Source: Actinomycetota bacterium (GTDB lineage: Bacteria > Actinomycetota > Actinomycetes > Nanopelagicales > Nanopelagicaceae). Taken from it: a stretch of 38,915 nt of DNA. This document shows positions 8,696 through 16,616 of the stretch, one piece after another. Made by a program: the position numbers and the translations under genes. Positions within the stretch are counted from its first letter, which is position 1. Each line of letters starts with the position of its first letter. The stretch lies in assembly GCA_016870815.1 (NCBI GenBank), contig VGAI01000006.1:1-38915 (forward strand), read 5' to 3'. The notes under the pieces were generated by a model. It ran no database searches and was not told where the DNA came from. It saw only the letters and a list, made by a program, of their open reading frames with translations.

Positions 8696-10060
8696 ATGGC
8701 AAAGCGAGCGATTTTCTGGTTTCGTAGGGATTTGAGGCTTTCAGATAACCCCGCTTTGCTGGCAGCTTTTGATGAAGCTGATGAAGTGATTCCGCTTTTC
8801 ATCATGGACGATGAAATTGCCCAGCGGGCCGGAGCGCATCGCCGTTCTTATCTTGCCAGCTCTCTAAAGGCCCTCGATGAATCAATCGGAGGCGCGCTCC
8901 ATGTAATTGCGGGTGATGCGGTTGAGATCCTTTCAATGCTGAAAGAGAAGTATGCGGCAGATTCGATTCACTCAGCTCTTCCCTTTGCCCCATATGGAAA
9001 TGACTTAGATGCAAAGTTGAAGAAAGCGGGAATTGAGTTAACTCAATTAGGTAGCAGCTACGCTGTCGCGCCAGGAAGGGTTCTTAAGGATGATGGCACT
9101 CCTTATCGTGTCTATACACCTTTCTATCGAGCGTGGAGCGCGCATGGATGGCGAATGCCAGTTGCGGCGCCTAAGAATCCCACTTGGGTAACCCCCGCGA
9201 AGACTGATCGCCAACTACCAGATTGGGATAAGAGCGAGAAGTTGGATCTGCAGGAAGCTGGTGAGGCAGCTGCAGTCAAACGCTACAAGGACTTTATCAA
9301 GCGGGCTTCAAATGAGTATGGTGACAATCGAAACGTTCCAGGCATAGAAGGCACAAGTCGGATGAGCCCCCATCTACGGTGGGGCGAGATACATCCACGG
9401 ACCATGCTGGCGGTTCTTGGGCAGAACAAAGGTCATGAGGTCTATCGAAAAGAGATTGCTTGGCGAGAGTTCTATGCCGATGTCCTGCATAACAATCCTC
9501 ACACTTCGCGTGATTACTACGATGTGAAGTTTAAGAAGCTACGTTATGACAAACCAGGCAAGAAATTTGAGGCTTGGTGCGAAGGTAGGACTGGCTTTCC
9601 TTTTGTTGATGCCGCGATGCGCCAGCTCGTAAGCGAGGGCTGGATGCATAACCGAACCCGAATGGTGGTTGCATCCTTCTTAGTAAAGGACCTTCACATT
9701 GAATGGCAACATGGTGCAAATTTCTTTATGAAGTATCTGATTGATAATGATGTAGCTTCTAATTCACACGGTTGGCAGTGGACAGCTGGGTGCGGAACTG
9801 ATGCCTCGCCGTACTATCGCGTCTTTAATCCAATTGAACAGGGAAGAAGATTTGACGCCGATGGCGTCTATATCAAGAGATATGTTCCTGAGTTAGCTCA
9901 CCTTGATGGTGATTCGATCCATGAACCATGGGAAAGCATCGATGGCTACTCGCATGGATATCCCGAGAGAATCGTCAATCATGCCAAAGAGAGATTGGAG
10001 TCCCTTGCTCGCCTTGAAGAGATCAAAGCGAGCAAGCCACTGCCACCAGAAAAGAAATGA
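8696..10060 (+). CDS. phr: Deoxyribodipyrimidine photolyase, class I type
   Basis: This is a light-driven repair enzyme for UV-induced pyrimidine dimers, cytosolic, 454 residues, normal for class I. The N-terminal Rossmann-like antenna domain begins IFWFRRDLRLSDNPAL. The FAD domain carries the family signature near residues 358-380 (WQWTAGCGTDASPYYRVFNP), and RTRMVVASFLVKDL is also typical. It is monocistronic: divergent from pullulanase and convergent, at 13 bases, with homospermidine synthase. Cryptochrome-like members share these motifs, so dimer specificity is inferred. A photolyase fits life in sunlit surface water. Confidence 0.93.
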   Translation: MAKRAIFWFRRDLRLSDNPALLAAFDEADEVIPLFIMDDEIAQRAGAHRRSYLASSLKALDESIGGALHVIAGDAVEILSMLKEKYAADSIHSALPFAPYGNDLDAKLKKAGIELTQLGSSYAVAPGRVLKDDGTPYRVYTPFYRAWSAHGWRMPVAAPKNPTWVTPAKTDRQLPDWDKSEKLDLQEAGEAAAVKRYKDFIKRASNEYGDNRNVPGIEGTSRMSPHLRWGEIHPRTMLAVLGQNKGHEVYRKEIAWREFYADVLHNNPHTSRDYYDVKFKKLRYDKPGKKFEAWCEGRTGFPFVDAAMRQLVSEGWMHNRTRMVVASFLVKDLHIEWQHGANFFMKYLIDNDVASNSHGWQWTAGCGTDASPYYRVFNPIEQGRRFDADGVYIKRYVPELAHLDGDSIHEPWESIDGYSHGYPERIVNHAKERLESLARLEEIKASKPLPPEKK

Positions 10061-10073
10061 CCTTGAGGTAGAG

Positions 10074-11507
10074 CTAGACCAAGAAGTTACTGAACTGCCA
10101 GGGATCGCTCTCATCGTATTGGCGATGGTTCCAACCTTTGAAGAGATCGTTTCGAGTCTTCAATGGATCCCAATCAGCGCTCTCAGAGTGATAACCACCC
10201 CAATACTTCTCGGCAAGATCGAGCACTTCACGCCATGGCATCTGGTCTGGAACCATCAATCCGCCGTCGGGATTCTTCATCGCCCAAGCAACCGCTGCGT
10301 AAACAGCAGAAGCAACTTGAACTGTGGTTGCGGATTGATGTGGCACGAGTTTGCGTGAGTCATGGATGTTAAGGAGAGATCCAGTCCACCATGATTTGTA
10401 TGGATGACCCATCAAGAGCACGCCAAGGCGGTCATCGCCCCCAGTAATCTCATCGTTCATGATTCGTTGATCCTTGTGCATCTGCCATTGGCGCATCTCA
10501 AGTTCTTTCATTGAGACGATTGCTTCATTTGATGGGCAGTATGCGTAGTGAACTGTCGGCCGATAGAGAGCTTTCTCGCCATCCCAGACAGTCAGGTGAT
10601 CTGAGATTGTGAATGCCTCGCCATGACGAATCACCATTCCGCAGATCTCAAAGTTCGGAACCCAGGACCGTACCCATGTGGTTGCACCGGGTTGTGCGAT
10701 ACAGATCTGGTTCTTGGGTCCAGTTTGATGTTCGTAGGCAGCATGAGGGAGTCTCTTCTCATGGGTTCCCCAGCCGAGTTCTGCAGGTGCGACACCTTCC
10801 TCATAGAAACCTTCGACTGACCAGGTATTGACGAACTCATCCCACTTCTTCGGTTGATTGGTGACTTGGGTATCGCGTTCAGCGATATGAATGACTTTTA
10901 CAGTTAGCAAACGAGCTAATTCGTTATAACGCTCATCGGTAAGGGCGCTCTCAACATCCTTCCCAGCTTTACCCTCCTTGAGGGCTCGGGTGGCGATATC
11001 AACGAGAGATTTCTTCACAAGATGTGAGACAAGGCCAGGGTTTGCACCATGTTCGACAATCGCAGTCGGCCCAGAAGATTTCCATGCCGCGGTAAGTTCA
11101 CGCAGTCGCATATGTCGGTAGTAGAGAGTTCGCTCAGTCGGATGACGATTCGCTCCGCCGGTATAAGGATCCCACTCTTCTACTGAAGTATTGAGGTAGA
11201 GGACGCCATGATCGTGACACCACTGCAAGATCGTGTTGGCATCGATATTCCATGCGAGATCAAGCAAAAAGTCCCCATGCTTGAGATAGCTAGAGAGGGT
11301 TGCATCCATATTCTCTTTTGTGATCTGGAACTGGACGAAAGTAGCTCCTGCTTTGAGTGTTGAAGAGATGCGATCACGATTGTCCTTCATATCCATGACC
11401 GTGATCTGATTGGCATCGACTAGATGCTCTGTTAAAAGAGGTAATACACATTGTGTTACTGAACCTGCACCGAGTACCAACATCTTGTTGGTGAAGGATT
11501 TAGCCAA
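10074..11507 (-). CDS. hss: Homospermidine synthase
   Basis: This enzyme makes homospermidine from two putrescines (or putrescine plus spermidine) with NAD as a redox cofactor. It has 477 residues, as usual for bacterial HSS. The N-terminal Rossmann fold reads LVLGAGSVTQCVLPLL. Family blocks follow: VLYLNTSVEEWDPY, EHGANPGLVSHLVK and QPGATTWVRSWVP, which distinguish it from ordinary saccharopine dehydrogenases. Translation starts with TTG, supported by a strong Shine-Dalgarno. It lies 40 bases behind the diguanylate cyclase on the same strand, so the two are probably cotranscribed. Confidence 0.88.
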   Translation of the reverse strand: MAKSFTNKMLVLGAGSVTQCVLPLLTEHLVDANQITVMDMKDNRDRISSTLKAGATFVQFQITKENMDATLSSYLKHGDFLLDLAWNIDANTILQWCHDHGVLYLNTSVEEWDPYTGGANRHPTERTLYYRHMRLRELTAAWKSSGPTAIVEHGANPGLVSHLVKKSLVDIATRALKEGKAGKDVESALTDERYNELARLLTVKVIHIAERDTQVTNQPKKWDEFVNTWSVEGFYEEGVAPAELGWGTHEKRLPHAAYEHQTGPKNQICIAQPGATTWVRSWVPNFEICGMVIRHGEAFTISDHLTVWDGEKALYRPTVHYAYCPSNEAIVSMKELEMRQWQMHKDQRIMNDEITGGDDRLGVLLMGHPYKSWWTGSLLNIHDSRKLVPHQSATTVQVASAVYAAVAWAMKNPDGGLMVPDQMPWREVLDLAEKYWGGYHSESADWDPLKTRNDLFKGWNHRQYDESDPWQFSNFLV

Positions 11508-11513
11508 TTAGTT

Positions 11514-11520
11514 GCCTCCG
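11514..11520 (-). promoter_or_regulatory. Shine-Dalgarno that fixes the TTG start of homospermidine synthase
   Basis: CGGAGGC on the minus strand, six bases before TTG at 11507. It shows that internal operon genes here use Shine-Dalgarno initiation, unlike many first genes. Confidence 0.65.
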
Positions 11521-11547
11521 TTCAAGGCTTTGGGGGAGCTCTACCGC

Positions 11548-12954
11548 CTATCGATTGAGCGGGGCAACAGTAATGCCCTGCTGAGTCGTCGACGACCAAA
11601 AGAGCAAGGGAACTCCCGCTCGCTTCGCTTGATACATGGCCATATCTGCCCGGCGAAGCAGGTCACCGTCACCATCTGCAATAACCGCGCCGATCGACGC
11701 GCCCACTTGGACATCCCCGATTCCTTCGAGGTGGAAGGGGTAAGTGAAGGCAGCGCTCACTGCAGCGGCGCTCTCGCTCGCTTGCGCCGAAGAAGAGGTG
11801 AGAAGGGCAAACTCATCACCACCAAGTCGTGCCAAGGTCCAATCGCTTTCAATAAGTCGACCGAGGCGATGAGCCACCTGTTGCAGGAGTTGATCTCCGG
11901 TCGCATGGCCATAACGATCGTTGACCGGCTTGAATCCATTGAGATCCAGTAAGAGCAGAGTCTGACCGACTTCAACTTCTGCGATTCGTTCTAAGAACGC
12001 TCGGCGATTAGCAAGACCTGTGAGTTCATCTGTGCGCGCCATGACGCTCTCATGGTTGAGTCGGTGCGCGTGATTGAGTGCGATTGCCATGCGAAGGAAC
12101 GAGAGTGCCAAGGTGAGGAAGGCAGGAATCAGTGCCTGCTTTGGCAAGAGCTGCGGCGCGACGCTCGCTAAAGCGATGATCAATCCGCTGCCGGTAGCCG
12201 CGATGACCGAGATCAAGATCGAGGTCTTCTCTCTAATGCCTCGCTCAGAACCTGGGTGCCAGAGGCTCTCTGCGATGAGGATCAGGGCAATCAGCCAACC
12301 GATATCCACTAATGATGCGAAGCGATAACTCCCCTCAGCAGAGCGAATCAGAAAGATGAAATCGGTGAGAGCAAATGCCAGAGTCGCGAGGAGAAGGAAG
12401 CCATTCTTCCTATTGATGCCGGCTCTAATGACTATCAATAGTGCGCAGGCAACAAGAATCAAATCTGCAATCGGGTAGAAGAGCAAGAGGATTCCGGCCG
12501 CATTTGAAAGTTCGAATCGACTGATTGCGATATCAAGGGTAAAAGTTGCCAAGATTGCTGAGATACCAACAGCAGCAATAAAGCTATCGAGAATCTGAAT
12601 TCGCTGTTGAGTCCTTGCGGGATGAAGAGTTCTCATCAACGAGAAGAAGAGGATGGGATAGAAGGCGACATAACCGAAATCCGAAACCAGGTCGGGCAGT
12701 TGGATGGTTGAGAAAGAGTTCCAACTTGAGGCAAACGAGCCAATCGTCCAGAGCGCAATAGCAAGGGCGACACCTCTTCGGGCGATGAGATCTCGATCTT
12801 GCGAGACCCAGGCAGAGATCGATGCCGATAAGGCGATGAGATTGAAGAGGATCAATTCACTTGATAAGGATTTCTCAGGGAATGCTTGGCGAACTCCTAA
12901 ATATCCGAGAAGGAGAGAAGGTGGAAGTACTCGGATCAAGGGATAAAGTGACAC
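11548..12954 (-). CDS. Membrane-bound diguanylate cyclase (GGDEF domain)
   Basis: This is predicted to make the second messenger c-di-GMP from GTP. The first ~290 residues are hydrophobic, with about eight membrane helices and no recognised named sensor domain. The C-terminal GGDEF domain begins RTDELTGLANRRAFL and includes DLNGFKPVNDRYGHATGD and an intact GGDEF at 378-382. The product-inhibition I-site (RxxD five residues ahead) is not present: the aligned residues read ESDW. There is no EAL domain. GTG start; TACTCT lies five bases before it. It heads a likely two-gene unit with homospermidine synthase and is divergent from the Rieske gene, with 23 bases between starts. The activating signal is unknown. 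Confidence 0.9.
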   Translation of the reverse strand: MSLYPLIRVLPPSLLLGYLGVRQAFPEKSLSSELILFNLIALSASISAWVSQDRDLIARRGVALAIALWTIGSFASSWNSFSTIQLPDLVSDFGYVAFYPILFFSLMRTLHPARTQQRIQILDSFIAAVGISAILATFTLDIAISRFELSNAAGILLLFYPIADLILVACALLIVIRAGINRKNGFLLLATLAFALTDFIFLIRSAEGSYRFASLVDIGWLIALILIAESLWHPGSERGIREKTSILISVIAATGSGLIIALASVAPQLLPKQALIPAFLTLALSFLRMAIALNHAHRLNHESVMARTDELTGLANRRAFLERIAEVEVGQTLLLLDLNGFKPVNDRYGHATGDQLLQQVAHRLGRLIESDWTLARLGGDEFALLTSSSAQASESAAAVSAAFTYPFHLEGIGDVQVGASIGAVIADGDGDLLRRADMAMYQAKRAGVPLLFWSSTTQQGITVAPLNR

Positions 12955-12977
12955 CCTTCAGAGTAACTCGTAACCGA

Positions 12978-13442
12978 ATGAGAGAGAAGATGAATTCACA
13001 GAACGATTCCAACGTCTCGCCGCTTTCTGCACCAATCTCAAGGCGCGGAGCCCTATGCGCTCTCGCCACACTAACTCTTGGTTTGATCCCGGCTACTGCT
13101 GTCGCCGCAACTGGTGTGCGCGTTCTCAAGAATGGTCGCATCGAAGTGACACTGGCGAAGAACCCTGCCCTCAAAGAAGTTGGCGGAGTGGTGAGAATCG
13201 ACAATGTAAACGGACGATCGATTGCCTTAGTTCGAACTGCCAAAGGTAAAAAAGGCTTTGTTGCGTTAGACCTTAGATGCACGCATGAAGGAACGCTTGT
13301 ACAACAAGATGGTACAAGTTGGTTTTGCCCGAATCATGGCGCTAAGTTTGCTATTGCAGGCGACCTCGAAATTGGTCCAGCGAGAACTCCATTACGTAAA
13401 CTTCGTATTCAAGCAACAAGCAAAGTCGTGACTATTTCTTAA
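12978..13442 (+). CDS. Tat-exported Rieske [2Fe-2S] protein
   Basis: This small electron-transfer protein has 154 residues from this start. A twin-arginine signal is visible (ISRRGALCALATLTLGLIPATAVA). The Rieske cluster ligands are C101 and H103 (CTHEG) and C117 and H120 (CPNHG), spaced C-x-H-x13-C-x2-H. No other domain is present, so it is a stand-alone domain like those thought to pair with membrane oxidoreductases or ferric reductases; no partner is adjacent. ATG codons at 12978 and 12990 both keep the signal. The frame is open upstream but there overlaps the diguanylate cyclase. The 3' end overlaps the next, convergent gene by 11 bases. Confidence 0.82.
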   Translation: MREKMNSQNDSNVSPLSAPISRRGALCALATLTLGLIPATAVAATGVRVLKNGRIEVTLAKNPALKEVGGVVRIDNVNGRSIALVRTAKGKKGFVALDLRCTHEGTLVQQDGTSWFCPNHGAKFAIAGDLEIGPARTPLRKLRIQATSKVVTIS

Positions 13443-14232
13443 CTTTGCAGACTGCGTTTCGAACCTTGAGCGTTGTGTTGACATCCCCCTTGGCGATATC
13501 AACCAGAGCTTCTTGCGCCTGGAGCGTTGTCTCCTTCTGTTTCTCAAGATCTGCGATCTGAGTCTCAGTCTTTAAGAACTCGGCAGCGTTTTTCTCATTA
13601 CGTTCAGCGGCTTTGAGGAATGCGGTGGCGGACTTCGCGTAATCCTCAGCAGCGAGGAAGTTGATGACTCCAGTTACCTGTTCACCAGTGATACCAAGGT
13701 TTTTGGTCAGCGTTGCCAATTCGGCCGAGGTGATCTTCCCATCGCCGATCGTTGCTTTCACTTGGATTGCCCAGTTTGCTGGGACTGCAGTAACGCCGAC
13801 AGTCTTCGCCTTAGCGAAACGATCATCTGCCTCTTTCTGACGTGCTATTGAGAGATCGCGATTTTGTTTCGCGCTCTCCAATTCCTTTGCTGCGCGCTCG
13901 TTATCAATTGGAACCTGCGCCTTTCGGGCAGCGATTGAGGCATCAAGATTCTCAAGGACCTTCTGGCTCGATGACTCAGTCTCATTGAAACTCTTTAGCG
14001 AGCGAAGGTATGCGGTATTCGCTTCGAGACATTCTTTGAGAGTCCAGGTCAAACGTTTTGCAGTCACCGTTGGGTTCTGTGCGCAGAGATAGCTCTTGCC
14101 ACCAATCTTTGCAGTGGCACCAGATTTACTGCACCGCCCATTTGCGGTATTTGCAGATGCCCCTTGCGGTGCAAGGAGTCCGGCAACGAGTAAGGCCATG
14201 GTGAGCGCTGAGATTGATTTGATACGAGGCAT
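13432..14232 (-). CDS. Secreted coiled-coil protein of unknown function
   Basis: I do not recognise a characterised function. The 266-residue product has a Sec signal peptide (MPRIKSISALTMALLVAGLL, cleavage after ASA). A short N-terminal two-cysteine segment follows (CSKSGATAKIGGKSYLC, then a region ending RLTW), a C-to-LxW pattern that I recall from many exported actinobacterial proteins. About residues 60-255 are rich in Ala, Glu, Lys and Gln with heptad-like spacing, suggesting long helices or a coiled coil. A last cysteine sits near the C terminus. TAACAT six bases before the ATG suggests leaderless transcription. A cell-envelope structural or binding role is only a guess. Confidence 0.75.
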   Translation of the reverse strand: MPRIKSISALTMALLVAGLLAPQGASANTANGRCSKSGATAKIGGKSYLCAQNPTVTAKRLTWTLKECLEANTAYLRSLKSFNETESSSQKVLENLDASIAARKAQVPIDNERAAKELESAKQNRDLSIARQKEADDRFAKAKTVGVTAVPANWAIQVKATIGDGKITSAELATLTKNLGITGEQVTGVINFLAAEDYAKSATAFLKAAERNEKNAAEFLKTETQIADLEKQKETTLQAQEALVDIAKGDVNTTLKVRNAVCKVKK

Positions 14233-14238
14233 GGGCTG

Positions 14239-14244
14239 ATGTTA
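14239..14244 (-). promoter_or_regulatory. Putative leaderless -10 box of the secreted coiled-coil gene
   Basis: TAACAT on the minus strand, exactly six bases before the ATG at 14232. No clear -35. Confidence 0.4.
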
Positions 14245-14305
14245 TCTATTGGATTCAATGAAACCTTGGAAATCAGGTCTCGGAATGTTGAGAGATTCCT
14301 GTGTC

Positions 14306-15094
14306 CTAATCTTTTCGTTGCTTGGACTTCGCATTCATTCCATATCTTCGGACGAGGGGACGTGGCAGAAGGCGAAGGATTAACATCAATATCTTGTATT
14401 GCCAGCCCGGCACCGAGATCGCCTTTCCACGTTGAACATCTCGCCAGGCTGCCTCACTCACAAAATCTGCAGATAGCCAGAGGAATTTCGGCAAGCCATT
14501 CATCCGCATCCGACCGCGTTGATGGAATTCGGTTCTCGTGAATCCTGGACAAAGCGCTAACACTTTTACGCCAGTTCCCTGAAGTTCGCTATGTAGGGAT
14601 TCAGAGAGGACAGTGAGGTATGACTTAGCGGCGCTATAGCTTCCACCGGCGATGAAGCTCGCAACACTTGAGACATTGATGATGATCCCGAAACTATTCT
14701 GAAGCATGGTTGGAATCGCATGATGGATAAGACGCATCGGGCTCTCAACCAAGACCGCCATGAGCTCTCGCTCGCTCTCGATCGAGGATTTGGTGAAGCT
14801 CTTGTTGATGCCAAAGCCGGCATTGTTGATAAGAACATCTATCCCTTGCGCCACTCTTGATTCGACGGTCCTGATATCGGGTTCGACAGTGAGATCGGCT
14901 CTCATGGTTTCTATGAGAAGTTCTGGATGCTTCTGATTTAACTCGCGCCGACGCTCATCTAGCCGTGTGATGTCACGCGCAACTAGGATGAGATTGAAGC
15001 CCTGATCTGCAAGGAGGCGTGAGAACGACTCGCCAATCCCAGAGGTCGCACCTGTGATTAACGCCGTACGGCGCAGTCCTCGTTGAATTGTCAC
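14306..15094 (-). CDS. Short-chain dehydrogenase/reductase (SDR)
   Basis: This is an NAD(P)-dependent oxidoreductase of 262 residues with unknown substrate. The cofactor loop is TGATSGIGESFSRLL, the structural motif is NNAGFG, and the catalytic Ser-Tyr-Lys are in NVSSVASF and YSAAKSYL. The C-terminal ~45 residues are basic and hydrophobic, with a stretch (KILMLILRLLPRPLVRR) that could touch the membrane, as in DltE/YqjQ-like SDRs. GTG start with TACGGT six bases before it. The next gene on the same strand starts upstream, leaving a 41-base gap. Confidence 0.85.
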   Translation of the reverse strand: MTIQRGLRRTALITGATSGIGESFSRLLADQGFNLILVARDITRLDERRRELNQKHPELLIETMRADLTVEPDIRTVESRVAQGIDVLINNAGFGINKSFTKSSIESERELMAVLVESPMRLIHHAIPTMLQNSFGIIINVSSVASFIAGGSYSAAKSYLTVLSESLHSELQGTGVKVLALCPGFTRTEFHQRGRMRMNGLPKFLWLSADFVSEAAWRDVQRGKAISVPGWQYKILMLILRLLPRPLVRRYGMNAKSKQRKD

Positions 15095-15135
15095 TGTCCT
15101 ACCGTAGCCGTCAAATGAAGAGTTGAGTCAAGTAG

Positions 15136-16362
15136 TTAAATGACTATTGACGAGGCGTCTTCTTCTCTTATCTTCCAAGTAGAGCCATGCTCTTCAAGGA
15201 GAGCAAGGAATGGTTTCGGATCAAACCACTCTGGGCCATTGACGCCAAGGGGTTTCCATTCACCACGATCTATCAATTCCATTGCAATGACAGGATTGAC
15301 AGCTGTCTGCCAAACAACAGCTTGATCACCGTATTCCTTCATCGACCACTCGTTATCGACGACGTTATAGAGGTATACCGCTTTCGCTTTCCCGCTCTTA
15401 TCTAAACCGCGAACTAATGCCCCAGCACATGTCTTTCCGCGCATACGCTCGCCCAAGGTTGCAGGATCAGGAAGCGAGGCGGTGAGAAGGTCTCTTGGCG
15501 ATACCGAGATCCCTTGAACATCGACATTCTCTTTTCGATCAAGGCCAAGCATGTTGATCGTCTTCAATATCTGGATGAATTCAGTTCCAAGCCCATATTT
15601 GAAGTTGACTTTCTTTGCATCGATCTTCTGAGGGATCAGGATCACCTCTTCATGCTCGACATTGACACATTCGACCGGACCGATTCCTTCAGGGAAGTTG
15701 AAGACTTCTAACTCGCTAAAGGGTTCGGTGGTGAACCAGCCACGTCCATCTTCCCAGACGATCGGTGGATTGAGGCACTCTTCAATAGTGGTCCAGATTG
15801 AGAAAGATGGGGCAAAGTCGTATCCCTCTATGCGGATATTCGAACCATCCAAGACAGTGATCGAATCAATTCGTGAGAAGAGTTCATCGTTTGCATAGCG
15901 AGCGAAGACATCGCTCATCCCCGGCTCAACACCCATACCAATGAGCGCGAAGATCTTTCGCTCGTGCCAGTTCCAATCTCTTGCAAACTGTTCGTCCCCG
16001 AGTTTCACGCCAGTCTCACGGTAGGGATACAACGGATGAGGACGCGAAAGCGACATCGCCATATCCATGTAATTCGTATTCTCAATTTCACAGGCAAGAA
16101 AGATGGGCATGACGAAACGTGGATCGACGGCGTTGATCACGACATCAGGATCTACTCGGCGTATCAAGTCACGGATGTCCTCGAGTTCGGCTGCATTGAC
16201 TTCGGCAGCAGAGAATCGAGGATCTCTAACTCTTTGAACAGCTTCTTGTGCACGCGAGAGGGTGCGGTCTGCCACCACCATAGAGGTGATGAATGACCGC
16301 CGTGAAGCGATATTCGCTATCGATCGTCCTACGCCGCCCGCACCTATAACCAGGGCTTTCAT
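15136..16362 (-). CDS. Saccharopine dehydrogenase family oxidoreductase (saccharopine reductase / carboxynorspermidine dehydrogenase-like)
   Basis: This is an NAD(P)-dependent enzyme of 408 residues. The Rossmann loop is at the start (MKALVIGAGGVGRSIA), DVVINAVDPRFVMPIF matches the family, and the C-terminal part resembles carboxy(nor)spermidine dehydrogenase and Lys9-type enzymes (LLTASLPDPATL, YLYNVVDNE, QTAVNPVIAMELI). The start at 16362 was chosen because the Rossmann fold begins there and a TTGGAG precedes it; an in-frame ATG at 16407 lacks both Shine-Dalgarno and a -10 at the usual distance. Together with homospermidine synthase 4 kb away this may be polyamine metabolism, but a lysine-catabolic role is equally possible. 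Confidence 0.8.
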   Translation of the reverse strand: MKALVIGAGGVGRSIANIASRRSFITSMVVADRTLSRAQEAVQRVRDPRFSAAEVNAAELEDIRDLIRRVDPDVVINAVDPRFVMPIFLACEIENTNYMDMAMSLSRPHPLYPYRETGVKLGDEQFARDWNWHERKIFALIGMGVEPGMSDVFARYANDELFSRIDSITVLDGSNIRIEGYDFAPSFSIWTTIEECLNPPIVWEDGRGWFTTEPFSELEVFNFPEGIGPVECVNVEHEEVILIPQKIDAKKVNFKYGLGTEFIQILKTINMLGLDRKENVDVQGISVSPRDLLTASLPDPATLGERMRGKTCAGALVRGLDKSGKAKAVYLYNVVDNEWSMKEYGDQAVVWQTAVNPVIAMELIDRGEWKPLGVNGPEWFDPKPFLALLEEHGSTWKIREEDASSIVI

Positions 16363-16473
16363 GGAAAACAACTCCAAACGATTGGTAACGAAGCCTATCT
16401 CGCTCATTGTTTGTTGAGCAAATCGTGAAGAATGTACGCGGGATTACAATGCACCATTCACTCTGAATGCAAT

Positions 16474-16546
16474 GTCCCTGTAGCTCAGTGGATAGAGCGA
16501 CCGCCTCCTAAGCGGTAGGTCGCCGGTTCAACTCCGGCCAGGGACG
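16474..16546 (+). tRNA. tRNA-Arg (anticodon CCT)
   Basis: Cloverleaf folded by hand: acceptor GTCCCTG pairs with CAGGGAC, D arm GCTC...GAGC, anticodon stem ACCGC/GCGGT with loop CTCCTAA (anticodon CCT, reads AGG), T stem GCCGG/CCGGC with loop TTCAACT, discriminator G. The 3' CCA is not encoded (CAA follows). It is divergent from the saccharopine-dehydrogenase-like gene and lies just before the low-GC GH125 gene. Confidence 0.95.
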
Positions 16547-16603
16547 CAAGTTTCATTATTTTATATTCGCTTAAGTTAGCAGTTTGGTAATTAGATCCTG
16601 AAG

Positions 16604-16609
16604 TAAAAT
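16604..16609 (+). promoter_or_regulatory. Putative leaderless -10 box of the GH125 gene
   Basis: TAAAAT (five of six consensus bases), seven bases before the GTG at 16617. It supports that start codon. No convincing -35. Confidence 0.5.
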
Positions 16610-16616
16610 CAAATCC

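Noticed and set aside
10074-11507. Reading the synthase as a plain saccharopine dehydrogenase
   Set aside because: The HSS blocks EHGANPGLVSHLVK, NTSVEEW and the length of 477 fit homospermidine synthase.
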